DNA of 5,691 bases from Oxalobacteraceae bacterium UBA7693. GTDB lineage: Bacteria; Pseudomonadota; Gammaproteobacteria; Burkholderiales; Burkholderiaceae_D. The stretch spans positions 629 to 6,319 of the forward strand of contig DLGN01000205.1 in assembly GCA_002482715.1 (NCBI GenBank), read 5' to 3'. A program made the translations under genes and the position numbers. The first letter of the stretch is position 1; every line of letters starts with the position of its first letter. Under the pieces are notes generated by a model that saw only the letters and a list, made by a program, of their open reading frames with translations, was not told where the DNA came from and did not search any database. Shown one piece after another: positions 1-5,691 of this stretch.

Positions 1-972
1 CGACGCGACGCGTGGTTCTGGATGATATTCATTGTCGACTGCCATGCCACGTGTAGAGACGATTTTCAATGGCTTCAATGAATCGCCTTCCATCATCACA
101 TATTGTGGCGGCCAATAAGAACCTGCCACCGCAAACTTATCCTCATAGCCCTTGAACTTAGATGTCTCAACGGAACGTGCTTCTAAGCCGACCTTAATTT
201 CGGCGACGTTATCTGGTTTCTCCATCCACAAATCGATCAAATTCAAACGCGCATCGCGACCGATCACATAGAGATAGCGACCTGATGCAGAGATACGGGA
301 AATATGTACGGCATAACCAGTTTTAACGATGTTGATGATCTTCTTAGTATCGCCATCGATCAACGCTACTTCACCAGAATCACGTAAAGTCGTTGAGAAG
401 ATATTCGCGATGTTGTACTTGTTCATCTTCTTGGTTGGACGCTTAGAAACTGGGATGATGTCTTTCCAGGTTGAGAGCATTTCTTTCATGCCGAACTCTG
501 GTGGAGTCGGTGGCTCTTGCTGAATATAGCGCGCCATTAAATCGACTTCTTTATCCGTCAGATCACCAGAAGTACCCCAGTTAGGCATACCGGCAGGTGA
601 ACCATACGCGATAAAGATTTTTAGATAATCTGTACCTTTGTCCAAGGTAATGTCTGGTGTTAAAGCCTTACCTGTCGCACCTTTGCGTAACACACCATGA
701 CAGCCTGCACAGCGCTGGAAATAAATTTGTTTACCAATTTCAAATTCGGCTAATGTCATTGGTGGTGCTTTTGGATTAATGTTTTGATGCATAGTCTCAC
801 TAGCTAACGGCGATCCACCCGCCTGATATTTCAATTCTGCCGCTGCGTGTGTTTTTTCATCTTTCTTCTCTTGCGCATAAGCGAAGCCGAAAGTGAGTGG
901 CAAACACGCAATCGCTGCGACCAAAGGACGCAACATAGGCATTCTGTGTTTGAGTAAAGTGATTGACTTCAT
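1..972 (-). CDS. nirS: Cytochrome cd1 nitrite reductase NirS, N-terminal 324 codons (cut by window edge)
   Basis: NirS is the periplasmic dissimilatory nitrite reductase of denitrification: it reduces nitrite to nitric oxide, taking electrons through haem c and reacting at haem d1. Read on the minus strand from the ATG at 972-970, the frame is open to the window edge. Residues 1-33 look like a Sec signal peptide (basic start, hydrophobic LVAAIACLPLTFGFAYA, cleavage likely after AYA). The haem c domain has CAGCH (C88, C91, H92) in the context KQIYFQRCAGCHGVLRKGAT, typical of NirS. GMPNWG supplies the likely axial Met129. The d1 propeller begins around residue 190; GYAVHISR gives His223, the proximal haem d1 ligand by alignment from memory with Pseudomonas NirS. 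EARSVETSKFKGYEDKF, YWPPQY, STRGM and HPEPRVA are also NirS hallmarks. The Pseudomonas precursor is about 568 residues, so roughly 57% is seen; the distal d1 histidines lie outside. Identity is very secure. The start is supported by an AGAGGA site six bases upstream. Confidence 0.97.
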   Translation of the reverse strand, partial: MKSITLLKHRMPMLRPLVAAIACLPLTFGFAYAQEKKDEKTHAAAELKYQAGGSPLASETMHQNINPKAPPMTLAEFEIGKQIYFQRCAGCHGVLRKGATGKALTPDITLDKGTDYLKIFIAYGSPAGMPNWGTSGDLTDKEVDLMARYIQQEPPTPPEFGMKEMLSTWKDIIPVSKRPTKKMNKYNIANIFSTTLRDSGEVALIDGDTKKIINIVKTGYAVHISRISASGRYLYVIGRDARLNLIDLWMEKPDNVAEIKVGLEARSVETSKFKGYEDKFAVAGSYWPPQYVMMEGDSLKPLKIVSTRGMAVDNEYHPEPRVAS

Positions 973-978
973 TTTAGG

Positions 979-984
979 TCCTCT
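979..984 (-). promoter_or_regulatory. Ribosome binding site of nirS
   Basis: On the minus strand, AGAGGA lies six bases before the ATG at 972. It is a good Shine-Dalgarno match at normal spacing. It favours this start over the in-frame ATGs at codons 11 and 13, which would shorten the basic end of the signal peptide. Confidence 0.8.
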
Positions 985-1069
985 TCTTTTTAATGAAATT
1001 ACGATTGCATTTCGATGAAAATTTATTGCTGTATCAATGTTGCGTATTCATTCTTTTCACTGAGCTCGT

Positions 1070-1083
1070 TGCACTTTTGTGCA
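1070..1083. repeat. Small inverted repeat in the nirS leader
   Basis: TGCAC-TTTT-GTGCA is a perfect five-base-pair stem with a four-base loop. It would lie about 8-20 bases into the inferred nirS leader transcript. It is short, is not followed by a T-run, and may have no function; it is recorded as the only clear hairpin between the two genes. Confidence 0.35.
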
Positions 1084-1097
1084 GTGCAGACAATGTC

Positions 1098-1103
1098 AGG
1101 CTA
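1098..1103 (-). promoter_or_regulatory. Possible -10 element of the nirS promoter
   Basis: On the minus strand TAGCCT spans 1103-1098 and keeps the three most conserved bases of the -10 hexamer (T1, A2, T6). If the FNR-type box is centred at -41.5, the transcription start falls near 1091, and this hexamer then sits at -12 to -7. That gives an untranslated leader of about 118 bases. The match is weak on its own; the spacing is what makes it credible. Confidence 0.4.
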
Positions 1104-1125
1104 CGCCCCTGCTTTTCGTAAATCA

Positions 1126-1139
1126 TTGACCATCATCAA
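1126..1139 (-). promoter_or_regulatory. FNR/DNR-type box upstream of nirS
   Basis: Read in the nirS direction the site is TTGAT-GATG-GTCAA, matching the FNR-family consensus TTGAT-N4-ATCAA at nine of ten positions. The two half-sites are the same as those I recall for the DNR box of the Pseudomonas nirS promoter. The centre is at 1132.5, about 160 bases before the start codon. FNR-family regulators (FNR/Anr for low oxygen, DNR/Dnr for nitric oxide) commonly activate nirS, so low-oxygen or NO induction is the natural inference. Which regulator binds cannot be told from the box. Confidence 0.75.
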
Positions 1140-1189
1140 GAAAGAATTTGAAACGAGGAAAGTCTGCGATAGATCAAACTTGGTGTTGA

Positions 1190-4100
1190 TTGTGTTGTGA
1201 AAAAAGGTCGCACTGGAATGCAATTTCGTCGCATTCAGTCACCCAACTCTCGATCGGCGGCACCACGACTTTAGCCACAGAAAAAGGCGACATCAAGCTC
1301 ATCGCTACCAACATCGCTAGCCAAGGTGATGTCAATATCAGCGCCGCCAAAAACCTCAGCATCGTCAGCGGCCAAGACACAGCAAATAACGCCAACCAAA
1401 GCAACAACAAAGCGATAGGTCAAGTCGTTATCTCAGACACTGAACGCTTCGCTGGTTACCATAACGAAAAGAGCAAAGACAATAACAGCCAAGTCACCCA
1501 AGTGGCCAGTAATGTGGCCAGTTTAGGCGGTGCCGTCAAACTCAGCGCAGGTGACAACTACACCCAAACTGCTAGCAATGTCCTAGCAAAAGGCGATATC
1601 GACATCACGGCTAAAAGCGTAGATATCACCACCGCCAACAACTCAGGCAGCCAAAGCCAAGCCAGCAGTGATCTAAAAATCGGCGCCTTCGCCCGAGTCA
1701 GTTCTCCGCTCATTGACTTGGTCAACAATGTCGAAGCCGCCAGAAAATCCGACGGTCGCCTAAGCACCATGCAAAACATGGCAGCAGGTGCCAACGCTTA
1801 CCAAACTGCCAGCGCAGTCAGCAACCTAGCTGGTGGTGCAGGCAGTGGCACCTTGATCAAGGGCGAAGTCGGGATCGGCTTTGCCAGCAGCAGTAACAGC
1901 AACAATACCAACATCAGCACCGCCATCGGCAGCAGCATCAAAGCCGATGGTAACGTCAATATCACCAGCACAAAAGGCGATATCACGGCCCAAGGTGCAA
2001 CGATTAGTGCAGGCCAAAACACAGGCACACTCACGATTAATTCCGCCAACAACATCAATCTACTAGCCAGCCAAAGCACGAATCAAAGCGCAGGACAAAA
2101 CAAAAACGCCGGACTAGAAGTCGGTGTCGGCTACCAAGTCGGTGCCCAAACCGGTGCTTACGCCTACGCTGCCGCCAACGTCGGCAGTGGCAACAACAAC
2201 GCCAACAGCAGCACCAACAACAACACACGTTTAACGGGCAACACCATCAACATTAACAGCCAAGGCGACACCACCTTAAAAGGCGCTACGGCTACCGCCA
2301 ACACCATCAACGCCGATGTCAAAGGCAAACTCAGCATAGAAAGCTTGCAAGACACTACAAAACAAGCAAGCACCCAAACCAATGTCGGTGGCCGTGTTCA
2401 AGTCTCATTCGGCACCGCATGGGAAGCCTCAGGTAATGCCAGTCAAAACAAAGGCAATGGAAACAGCCAAGCAGTCAAAGAACAATCGGGCCTAATTGCA
2501 GGCGAGGGCGGTTACCACATCAAAGCGGATACGGTTGATCTCAAAGGTGGAGCGATCACGAGCACCAACGCAAATAAATCAGACTTAAGCACCAACGCCA
2601 TCACGTTCCAAAACATCGAGAGCAAGATGGACTACAAAGCCAGCAGTGTCAGTATGGCAGGTAGTATCGGTGGTGGCAGTAGCAATGCTAACGGCAGCAG
2701 TGGCAATAGCATCCAACAACAAAACTTTGGAGATGCCAAAGGCGGCAACGTCACCCCAGGCTTACCAAGCCAAACCAAAGGCAACGACCAAAGCACCACC
2801 TACGCTACGCTCAGCGAAGGCAATATCACCATCGCAGGCAAAAGCAGCACAGCCAAAGAGTTAGGTATCAATACAGATATAGCCAAAGCGAATCAACAAA
2901 TCGCCACCGCGCCAAACATCAAAGATGTTTTAAAAGAGCAGCAAGCGATGAGCGCAGCAGCAGGCACAGTCATCGCCACCAGCAAACAAATAGCAGGTGA
3001 TATCGCCAGCAATGCCGCCAAAACGCAAGACAAAGCACAAAATATTATTGATGACAAAACCAGCACACCAGAGCAAATAGCCGATGCAAAAAAAGTCCAA
3101 GCAGAGGCCAAGCAAACGCAAGCAGACTGGAGTGCCGGTGGCATCTACAACCAAGCTTTAGGCGTAGTCACGGCCTTAACGGTAGATAAAACAGCAGGCC
3201 AAGGTGGCGCCGCCACAGCCAATGCGGTTGGTGCAGTCATGGCCAAGCAGATTGGTGATATAGCCAAGGCAAAAGACTGGGAAGAAGGCTCCCCAGAAAA
3301 AGTCATCCTACATGGCTTAGCAGGCTTAGTCCAAGCCAAACTAGGTGGCACTAGTGAATTAACTGGTTTTACCGCAGGGGCGACCAAAGAAGCATTAACG
3401 CCATTGATGGAAAGCTTCCTCATAAGTCAAAATTACACCAAAAATACACCAGAATTTGACGACATGATGAAGTTAGGTTCAACCTTGGTGGGTGCAGCGA
3501 CAGGCGCATCGGTAGGTGGTGGCGCACAAAACATCAATGCCGGGGCGAACATTGCATTGATTAGCGAGACGCAGAACAGACAACTACATTTAAAAGAAAT
3601 TAAGTTTTTAAGTGACCCTGCTTTAATCAAACGATACATCGCTTACATGTCCGCACAAGGACAATCGTTAACGGAAGCACAGGCGAGTCAAGCTTTAGAT
3701 CGGAATGGTTCTGCGATGGCTGATGAGAAGTGGGCGGCACTCAATGGACGAGATGCGGTTACTGAATCCTTCATACGAAAAGAAGCAGCGGATGCAAAAC
3801 TAAGTTATGTCGATAGTGATGGTAAAACCCATCTTGGGTTTAGTGTTACCGATGCCGAATATAAGAATGAAACCATTAATCTAAAATCGATGATGGATGG
3901 TTATAGTAATGATCCAAGCGTCGCTAAATATTTTAACAATAATTTTGAGAAAAATAGGTTGACGAATTGGGCACAACGATATCGCGCAGGGCAGGTGCAA
4001 GGGCAGATAGATACGTCAAATAATTCGAGTGTGTTAGGTGATGTTGGTACTATTTTAGGAGGTGTCGTCACGCTTCCAATATCGCTTTATAAGAGCGCGA

Positions 4101-4975
4101 AAAGCGATGAAATTGGGCCAATTGACTCCGCTCGGATGAGTGATTATTATCAGAAGTTACTGAAGATACAGGGGCGTGCAGCGGAAGCCGGCTATGTGTC
4201 TGAGAAAGAGTGGGTGGACGCTCAAAGGTTGGCAATAGTAGGCTTGCCGATTGCTGAGGTGGGTGGAGTGTTAGTTGGCAGGGGATGGCAAGCTATTAAA
4301 GCCACAGGTGAGGTAGGTACTAATACAGGAAAACTCATTCCTGGTGAAATGAAAGTAGTGGGCACTGGTTTAGTAGCGGCGAATGATGCCAGTTACGCGG
4401 TACCCAAAGGCTATGTACAAAACATAGATGGCTCGATTACTGGACCGAAAGGAGGCACATATACACCCACTGGAAAAATGGATACCTCCGGCAATCAAAT
4501 TTATCGAGAGGGCAACGGTGGATATTTCACGTTAGATGCTGCTTCGGGACGCACATCTGTAGCGTCGCCTGGACCATCTGCAACAGGCACAGGTCGTCCA
4601 ACATCGCAACAGTCCGAGGTTGATGTGGGCGCAGGTTGGCCAGCAAACTCGCAATCACAAGTAAGCTACCTGAACGGGAAAGAGGTGCCTTATGGTACTG
4701 CTGGTAGTGTGCGCCCCGATTGGTGCATAGGTACAGTTTGTAGTGTTGAAGTGAAGAATTATGATGTGATAACGAATACACGTAACTTGACTGATAATGT
4801 GGCGCAACAAGCGATTCAACGGGCGCAGAATCTGCCACAAGGAATGACACAAACGATTGTGATTGATATTCGTGGGCAAACGGTGACGGCTGCACAGGAA
4901 TTTGCGATTGTTCAATCTATAGTTCAAAAATCAAATGGGCTTATAAGCCCGAAAAATATTTCATTTAAACGGTGA
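1190..4975 (+). CDS. Headless filamentous haemagglutinin/CdiA-type exoprotein with C-terminal nuclease-like toxin
   Basis: This is the C-terminal part of a two-partner-secretion toxin of the contact-dependent inhibition type; in intact relatives the protein is exported through a CdiB-like pore and delivers its C-terminal toxin to neighbouring cells. Residues about 17-480 are Gly/Asn/Ser/Thr-rich haemagglutinin repeats of beta-helix type (for example GDVNISAAKNLSIVSG, GNVNITSTKGDITAQG, GTLTINSANNINLLASQ). TTYATLSEGNITI (536-548) marks the family's conserved segment after the repeats. Residues 550-645 are Ala/Gln/Lys-rich and helical. A glycine/alanine-rich pretoxin region (about 648-795) ends at NRQLH (796-800). 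Two hydrophobic stretches (948-967, 1014-1030) precede the toxin core (1134-1261). The first 16 residues do not look like the family. The start is an unconvincing TTG with no Shine-Dalgarno, preceded directly by an in-frame TGA (1187-1189), and the next in-frame ATG is near codon 193. No signal peptide or TPS domain exists; full relatives are usually thousands of residues long. It is probably a truncated or orphan copy, possibly a pseudogene. Family assignment is secure; expression is doubtful. Confidence 0.9.
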   Translation: MCCEKRSHWNAISSHSVTQLSIGGTTTLATEKGDIKLIATNIASQGDVNISAAKNLSIVSGQDTANNANQSNNKAIGQVVISDTERFAGYHNEKSKDNNSQVTQVASNVASLGGAVKLSAGDNYTQTASNVLAKGDIDITAKSVDITTANNSGSQSQASSDLKIGAFARVSSPLIDLVNNVEAARKSDGRLSTMQNMAAGANAYQTASAVSNLAGGAGSGTLIKGEVGIGFASSSNSNNTNISTAIGSSIKADGNVNITSTKGDITAQGATISAGQNTGTLTINSANNINLLASQSTNQSAGQNKNAGLEVGVGYQVGAQTGAYAYAAANVGSGNNNANSSTNNNTRLTGNTININSQGDTTLKGATATANTINADVKGKLSIESLQDTTKQASTQTNVGGRVQVSFGTAWEASGNASQNKGNGNSQAVKEQSGLIAGEGGYHIKADTVDLKGGAITSTNANKSDLSTNAITFQNIESKMDYKASSVSMAGSIGGGSSNANGSSGNSIQQQNFGDAKGGNVTPGLPSQTKGNDQSTTYATLSEGNITIAGKSSTAKELGINTDIAKANQQIATAPNIKDVLKEQQAMSAAAGTVIATSKQIAGDIASNAAKTQDKAQNIIDDKTSTPEQIADAKKVQAEAKQTQADWSAGGIYNQALGVVTALTVDKTAGQGGAATANAVGAVMAKQIGDIAKAKDWEEGSPEKVILHGLAGLVQAKLGGTSELTGFTAGATKEALTPLMESFLISQNYTKNTPEFDDMMKLGSTLVGAATGASVGGGAQNINAGANIALISETQNRQLHLKEIKFLSDPALIKRYIAYMSAQGQSLTEAQASQALDRNGSAMADEKWAALNGRDAVTESFIRKEAADAKLSYVDSDGKTHLGFSVTDAEYKNETINLKSMMDGYSNDPSVAKYFNNNFEKNRLTNWAQRYRAGQVQGQIDTSNNSSVLGDVGTILGGVVTLPISLYKSAKSDEIGPIDSARMSDYYQKLLKIQGRAAEAGYVSEKEWVDAQRLAIVGLPIAEVGGVLVGRGWQAIKATGEVGTNTGKLIPGEMKVVGTGLVAANDASYAVPKGYVQNIDGSITGPKGGTYTPTGKMDTSGNQIYREGNGGYFTLDAASGRTSVASPGPSATGTGRPTSQQSEVDVGAGWPANSQSQVSYLNGKEVPYGTAGSVRPDWCIGTVCSVEVKNYDVITNTRNLTDNVAQQAIQRAQNLPQGMTQTIVIDIRGQTVTAAQEFAIVQSIVQKSNGLISPKNISFKR
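3575..4588 (+). other. NRQLH junction and translocation-like segment of the toxin module
   Basis: This is a domain inside the large frame, residues 796-1133. NRQLH occupies the place where enterobacterial CdiA carries VENN, the boundary after which C-terminal modules are exchanged between strains; I recall NRQLH-like junctions from betaproteobacterial CDI proteins. What follows is a charged helical stretch (about 800-900) and two hydrophobic glycine-rich segments (948-967 and 1014-1030), as expected for a cytoplasmic-entry domain. Next comes a GSITGPKGGTYTPTG-type linker rich in Gly and Thr (about 1070-1130). Codon use changes here: upstream is rich in AAC, ACC, GGC and CAA; downstream uses more T-ending codons, and some lines are as low as 25% GC (3901-3960). 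Function is inferred from position only. Confidence 0.6.
4589..4975 (+). other. C-terminal PD-(D/E)XK nuclease-like toxin domain
   Basis: Residues 1134-1261 of the large frame. The core reads GSVRPDW, nine residues after Asp, then EVKNY: Asp1177, Glu1187 and Lys1189 form the D-x9-E-x-K pattern of PD-(D/E)XK metal-dependent nucleases. Glu1143, about 34 residues before the PD, could be the extra helix-1 acidic residue often seen in this fold. A helix with AQQAIQRAQNLP follows, then a hydrophobic strand TIVIDIRG, giving a plausible alpha-beta order. All three catalytic residues are present and the frame is open to the stop, so the domain looks intact. CDI toxins with this fold cut DNA or tRNA; the sequence does not say which. 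It ends with ISFKR and runs directly into the next gene. Confidence 0.7.
4937..4950. repeat. 14-base perfect palindrome near the toxin 3' end
   Basis: GGGCTTATAAGCCC is self-complementary over all 14 bases. It lies inside the toxin codons (Gly-Leu-Ile-Ser-Pro), about 30 bases before the immunity gene start. In RNA it could form a five-pair stem with a TATA loop. It might slow translation or transcription at the toxin-immunity junction, or be a chance result of the codons. Confidence 0.4.
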
Positions 4976-4980
4976 TTAGT

Positions 4981-5490
4981 ATGAGAAGTATTGGAATCAA
5001 TGGTGGTAGTTCTCTTTGCGAGGTCGGCTCTCCAACGGACGTTAAATTGTTTTTCTATTTTGTTGGGGTATATGGAAAGCAAAGAGATGATAAGCTAAAT
5101 TGGAGTTTATTAACGGATCGTTTATATAGGAGATACTTGCGTTTGGAGGAGGTAGAGGAGGCATCTGTTTTAATGAATAAAGCAAAAGAATTGTTTGGTG
5201 AAATTTTGAGTTCATCATTAAATTGGGATGGGATGGTTGTAGATAAAAATAATTCACAATTGAATTGGAATCAGCCTACTTTGGGAGATATATTTTGCAA
5301 ATATTTTGATTTTTTTTTTCATTGCGTTGAGTCTGCGAAAATAAATTATGAAGGATTTAAGTCGTACCCTGGTTATGAATACCAGCCTGTAAAAATAGTC
5401 ATAGCAGATCAACCGTGGTTCATGATGGAAAATCAAAGACCTCTGAAAGAATATGATGATTTGGATGGTGAACCATTTTGGTTGAGATAA
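4981..5490 (+). CDS. Probable immunity protein for the adjacent toxin
   Basis: I do not recognise a named family with certainty. Its role as cognate immunity protein is inferred from position directly after a CDI-type toxin, small size (169 residues), lack of a signal peptide or membrane helix, and net acidic charge (25 Asp/Glu against 19 Lys/Arg by my count), which is common in proteins that block nucleases. It would act in the cytoplasm by binding the toxin. Visible features are a hydrophobic DVKLFFYFVGVYGK strand near the start, a charged helix LTDRLYRRYLRLEEVEEA, a Phe/Tyr-rich stretch KYFDFFFHC, and the end DDLDGEPFWLR. I chose the ATG at 4981 because GGTGA (4971-4975) lies five bases before it. 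A GTG at 4972 would add three residues and overlap the toxin stop by four bases. Either way translation is probably coupled to the toxin gene. GC is about 35% (177 of 510), far below the haemagglutinin repeats, as expected for an exchanged module. A run of ten T lies at 5310-5319. Confidence 0.75.
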   Translation: MRSIGINGGSSLCEVGSPTDVKLFFYFVGVYGKQRDDKLNWSLLTDRLYRRYLRLEEVEEASVLMNKAKELFGEILSSSLNWDGMVVDKNNSQLNWNQPTLGDIFCKYFDFFFHCVESAKINYEGFKSYPGYEYQPVKIVIADQPWFMMENQRPLKEYDDLDGEPFWLR

Positions 5491-5566
5491 TGAATTGAAA
5501 ATGCCCCATTGTGTGTTGTCCCGTCCAAACGTACAAAGCACCAACCCACCTCAAAAACGCTGCACG

Positions 5567-5618
5567 ATCAATGGCAATCAATGGCAATCAATGGGGCCGG
5601 TAATCAATGGGGTCGGTT
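5567..5618. repeat. Four short direct repeats of ATCAATGG
   Basis: ATCAATGG occurs at 5567, 5577, 5587 and 5603. The first two form an exact 10-base tandem (ATCAATGGCA); the last two head near-identical 16-base units, ATCAATGGGGCCGGTA and ATCAATGGGGTCGGTT. The following bases contain the inverted core ATTGAT (5622-5627). The CAATGGGGTC wording resembles REP-like repeats associated with RAYT transposases in many proteobacteria, but this is a resemblance from memory, not a match I can test. Confidence 0.6.
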
Positions 5619-5631
5619 TCGATTGATCGTT

Positions 5632-5682
5632 GATTATCAAGGGCAAACGGTGACGGCTGAGATAACTGGGGTCACCCATTAG
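5632..5682 (+). pseudogene. Possible remnant of a second toxin 3' end
   Basis: Bases 5641-5659 are identical to 4874-4892 in the toxin gene (19 bases), and the same codon phase gives VDYQGQTVTAE here against IDIRGQTVTAA in the toxin. The frame then runs to TAG at 5680. Upstream the frame stays open to a TGA at 5491 but shows no start with a ribosome binding site and no recognisable protein. The simplest reading is a leftover of a duplicated or displaced toxin module; a chance match of 19 bases is unlikely in a window this size. Too short to be sure. Confidence 0.4.
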
Positions 5683-5691
5683 CCCCCGGTA

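Noticed and set aside
329..523. 64-codon plus-strand frame inside nirS
   Set aside because: It is antisense to securely identified nirS codons and has no independent support.
1173..1190. ATCAA and TTGAT half-sites separated by eight bases, first read as a second FNR box
   Set aside because: The half-sites are in the everted order with the wrong spacing for an FNR-family dimer site.
1015..1200. 61-codon plus-strand frame between nirS and the exoprotein
   Set aside because: It lies over the nirS promoter and leader, has no ribosome binding site and no recognisable protein features.
4527..4927. Two overlapping minus-strand frames opposite the toxin domain
   Set aside because: Both are antisense to the toxin coding region, which has clear catalytic motifs; their translations look like low-complexity shadow sequence.
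5042..5544. Minus-strand frames opposite the immunity gene
   Set aside because: The plus-strand gene has a coupled start and sensible composition; the opposite frames show no start signal or recognisable motif.
5501..5626. 41-codon plus-strand frame after the immunity gene starting at ATG 5501
   Set aside because: No ribosome binding site, Pro/Asn-rich composition, and its second half is simply the ATCAATGG repeat patch.
5667..5688. GGGG and CCCC runs near the right edge considered as a terminator stem
   Set aside because: Only four pairs can form around a long loop, and no T-run follows before the window ends.

Overview
The window suggests a denitrifying proteobacterium, most likely a betaproteobacterium. 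The reasons are a Pseudomonas/beta-type cytochrome cd1 nitrite reductase, and an NRQLH motif (the beta-type counterpart of VENN) in the contact-dependent inhibition (CDI)-like exoprotein. The genus cannot be named from sequence alone. By hand count on sample lines, GC is in the mid-40s in nirS, about 47-57% in the haemagglutinin repeats and about 35% in the last gene.

Layout. Positions 1-972 (minus strand) hold the first 324 codons of nirS, with signal peptide, CAGCH haem c site and start of the haem d1 domain; the rest lies left of the window. Positions 973-1189 are the nirS upstream region, with a good ribosome binding site, a near-perfect FNR/DNR-type box and a -10 candidate placed correctly for a class II FNR-family promoter. 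From about 1190 to 4975 (plus strand) runs a 1261-codon frame that is the C-terminal part of a two-partner-secretion filamentous haemagglutinin/CdiA-type protein. It has haemagglutinin repeats, a pretoxin region, the NRQLH junction, a translocation-like segment and a C-terminal PD-(D/E)XK nuclease-like toxin. It has no signal peptide, no TPS domain and no convincing start, so it is a headless (orphan or truncated) copy. A 169-codon AT-rich gene for an acidic protein follows with essentially no gap (4981-5490); its position makes it the likely immunity gene. Positions 5491-5691 hold no convincing gene, but carry short tandem repeats and a small fragment that matches the 3' part of the toxin for 19 bases.

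How it fits together. nirS is a respiratory housekeeping gene under probable low-oxygen/NO control. The toxin-immunity block is accessory DNA that abuts the nirS promoter. With its 5' end lost, the large frame is unlikely to be secreted from here, yet the toxin core and the immunity gene remain open. That fits an orphan toxin/immunity reservoir that can recombine with a full-length locus, or a recently broken gene. No CdiB/TpsB transporter gene is present in the window.
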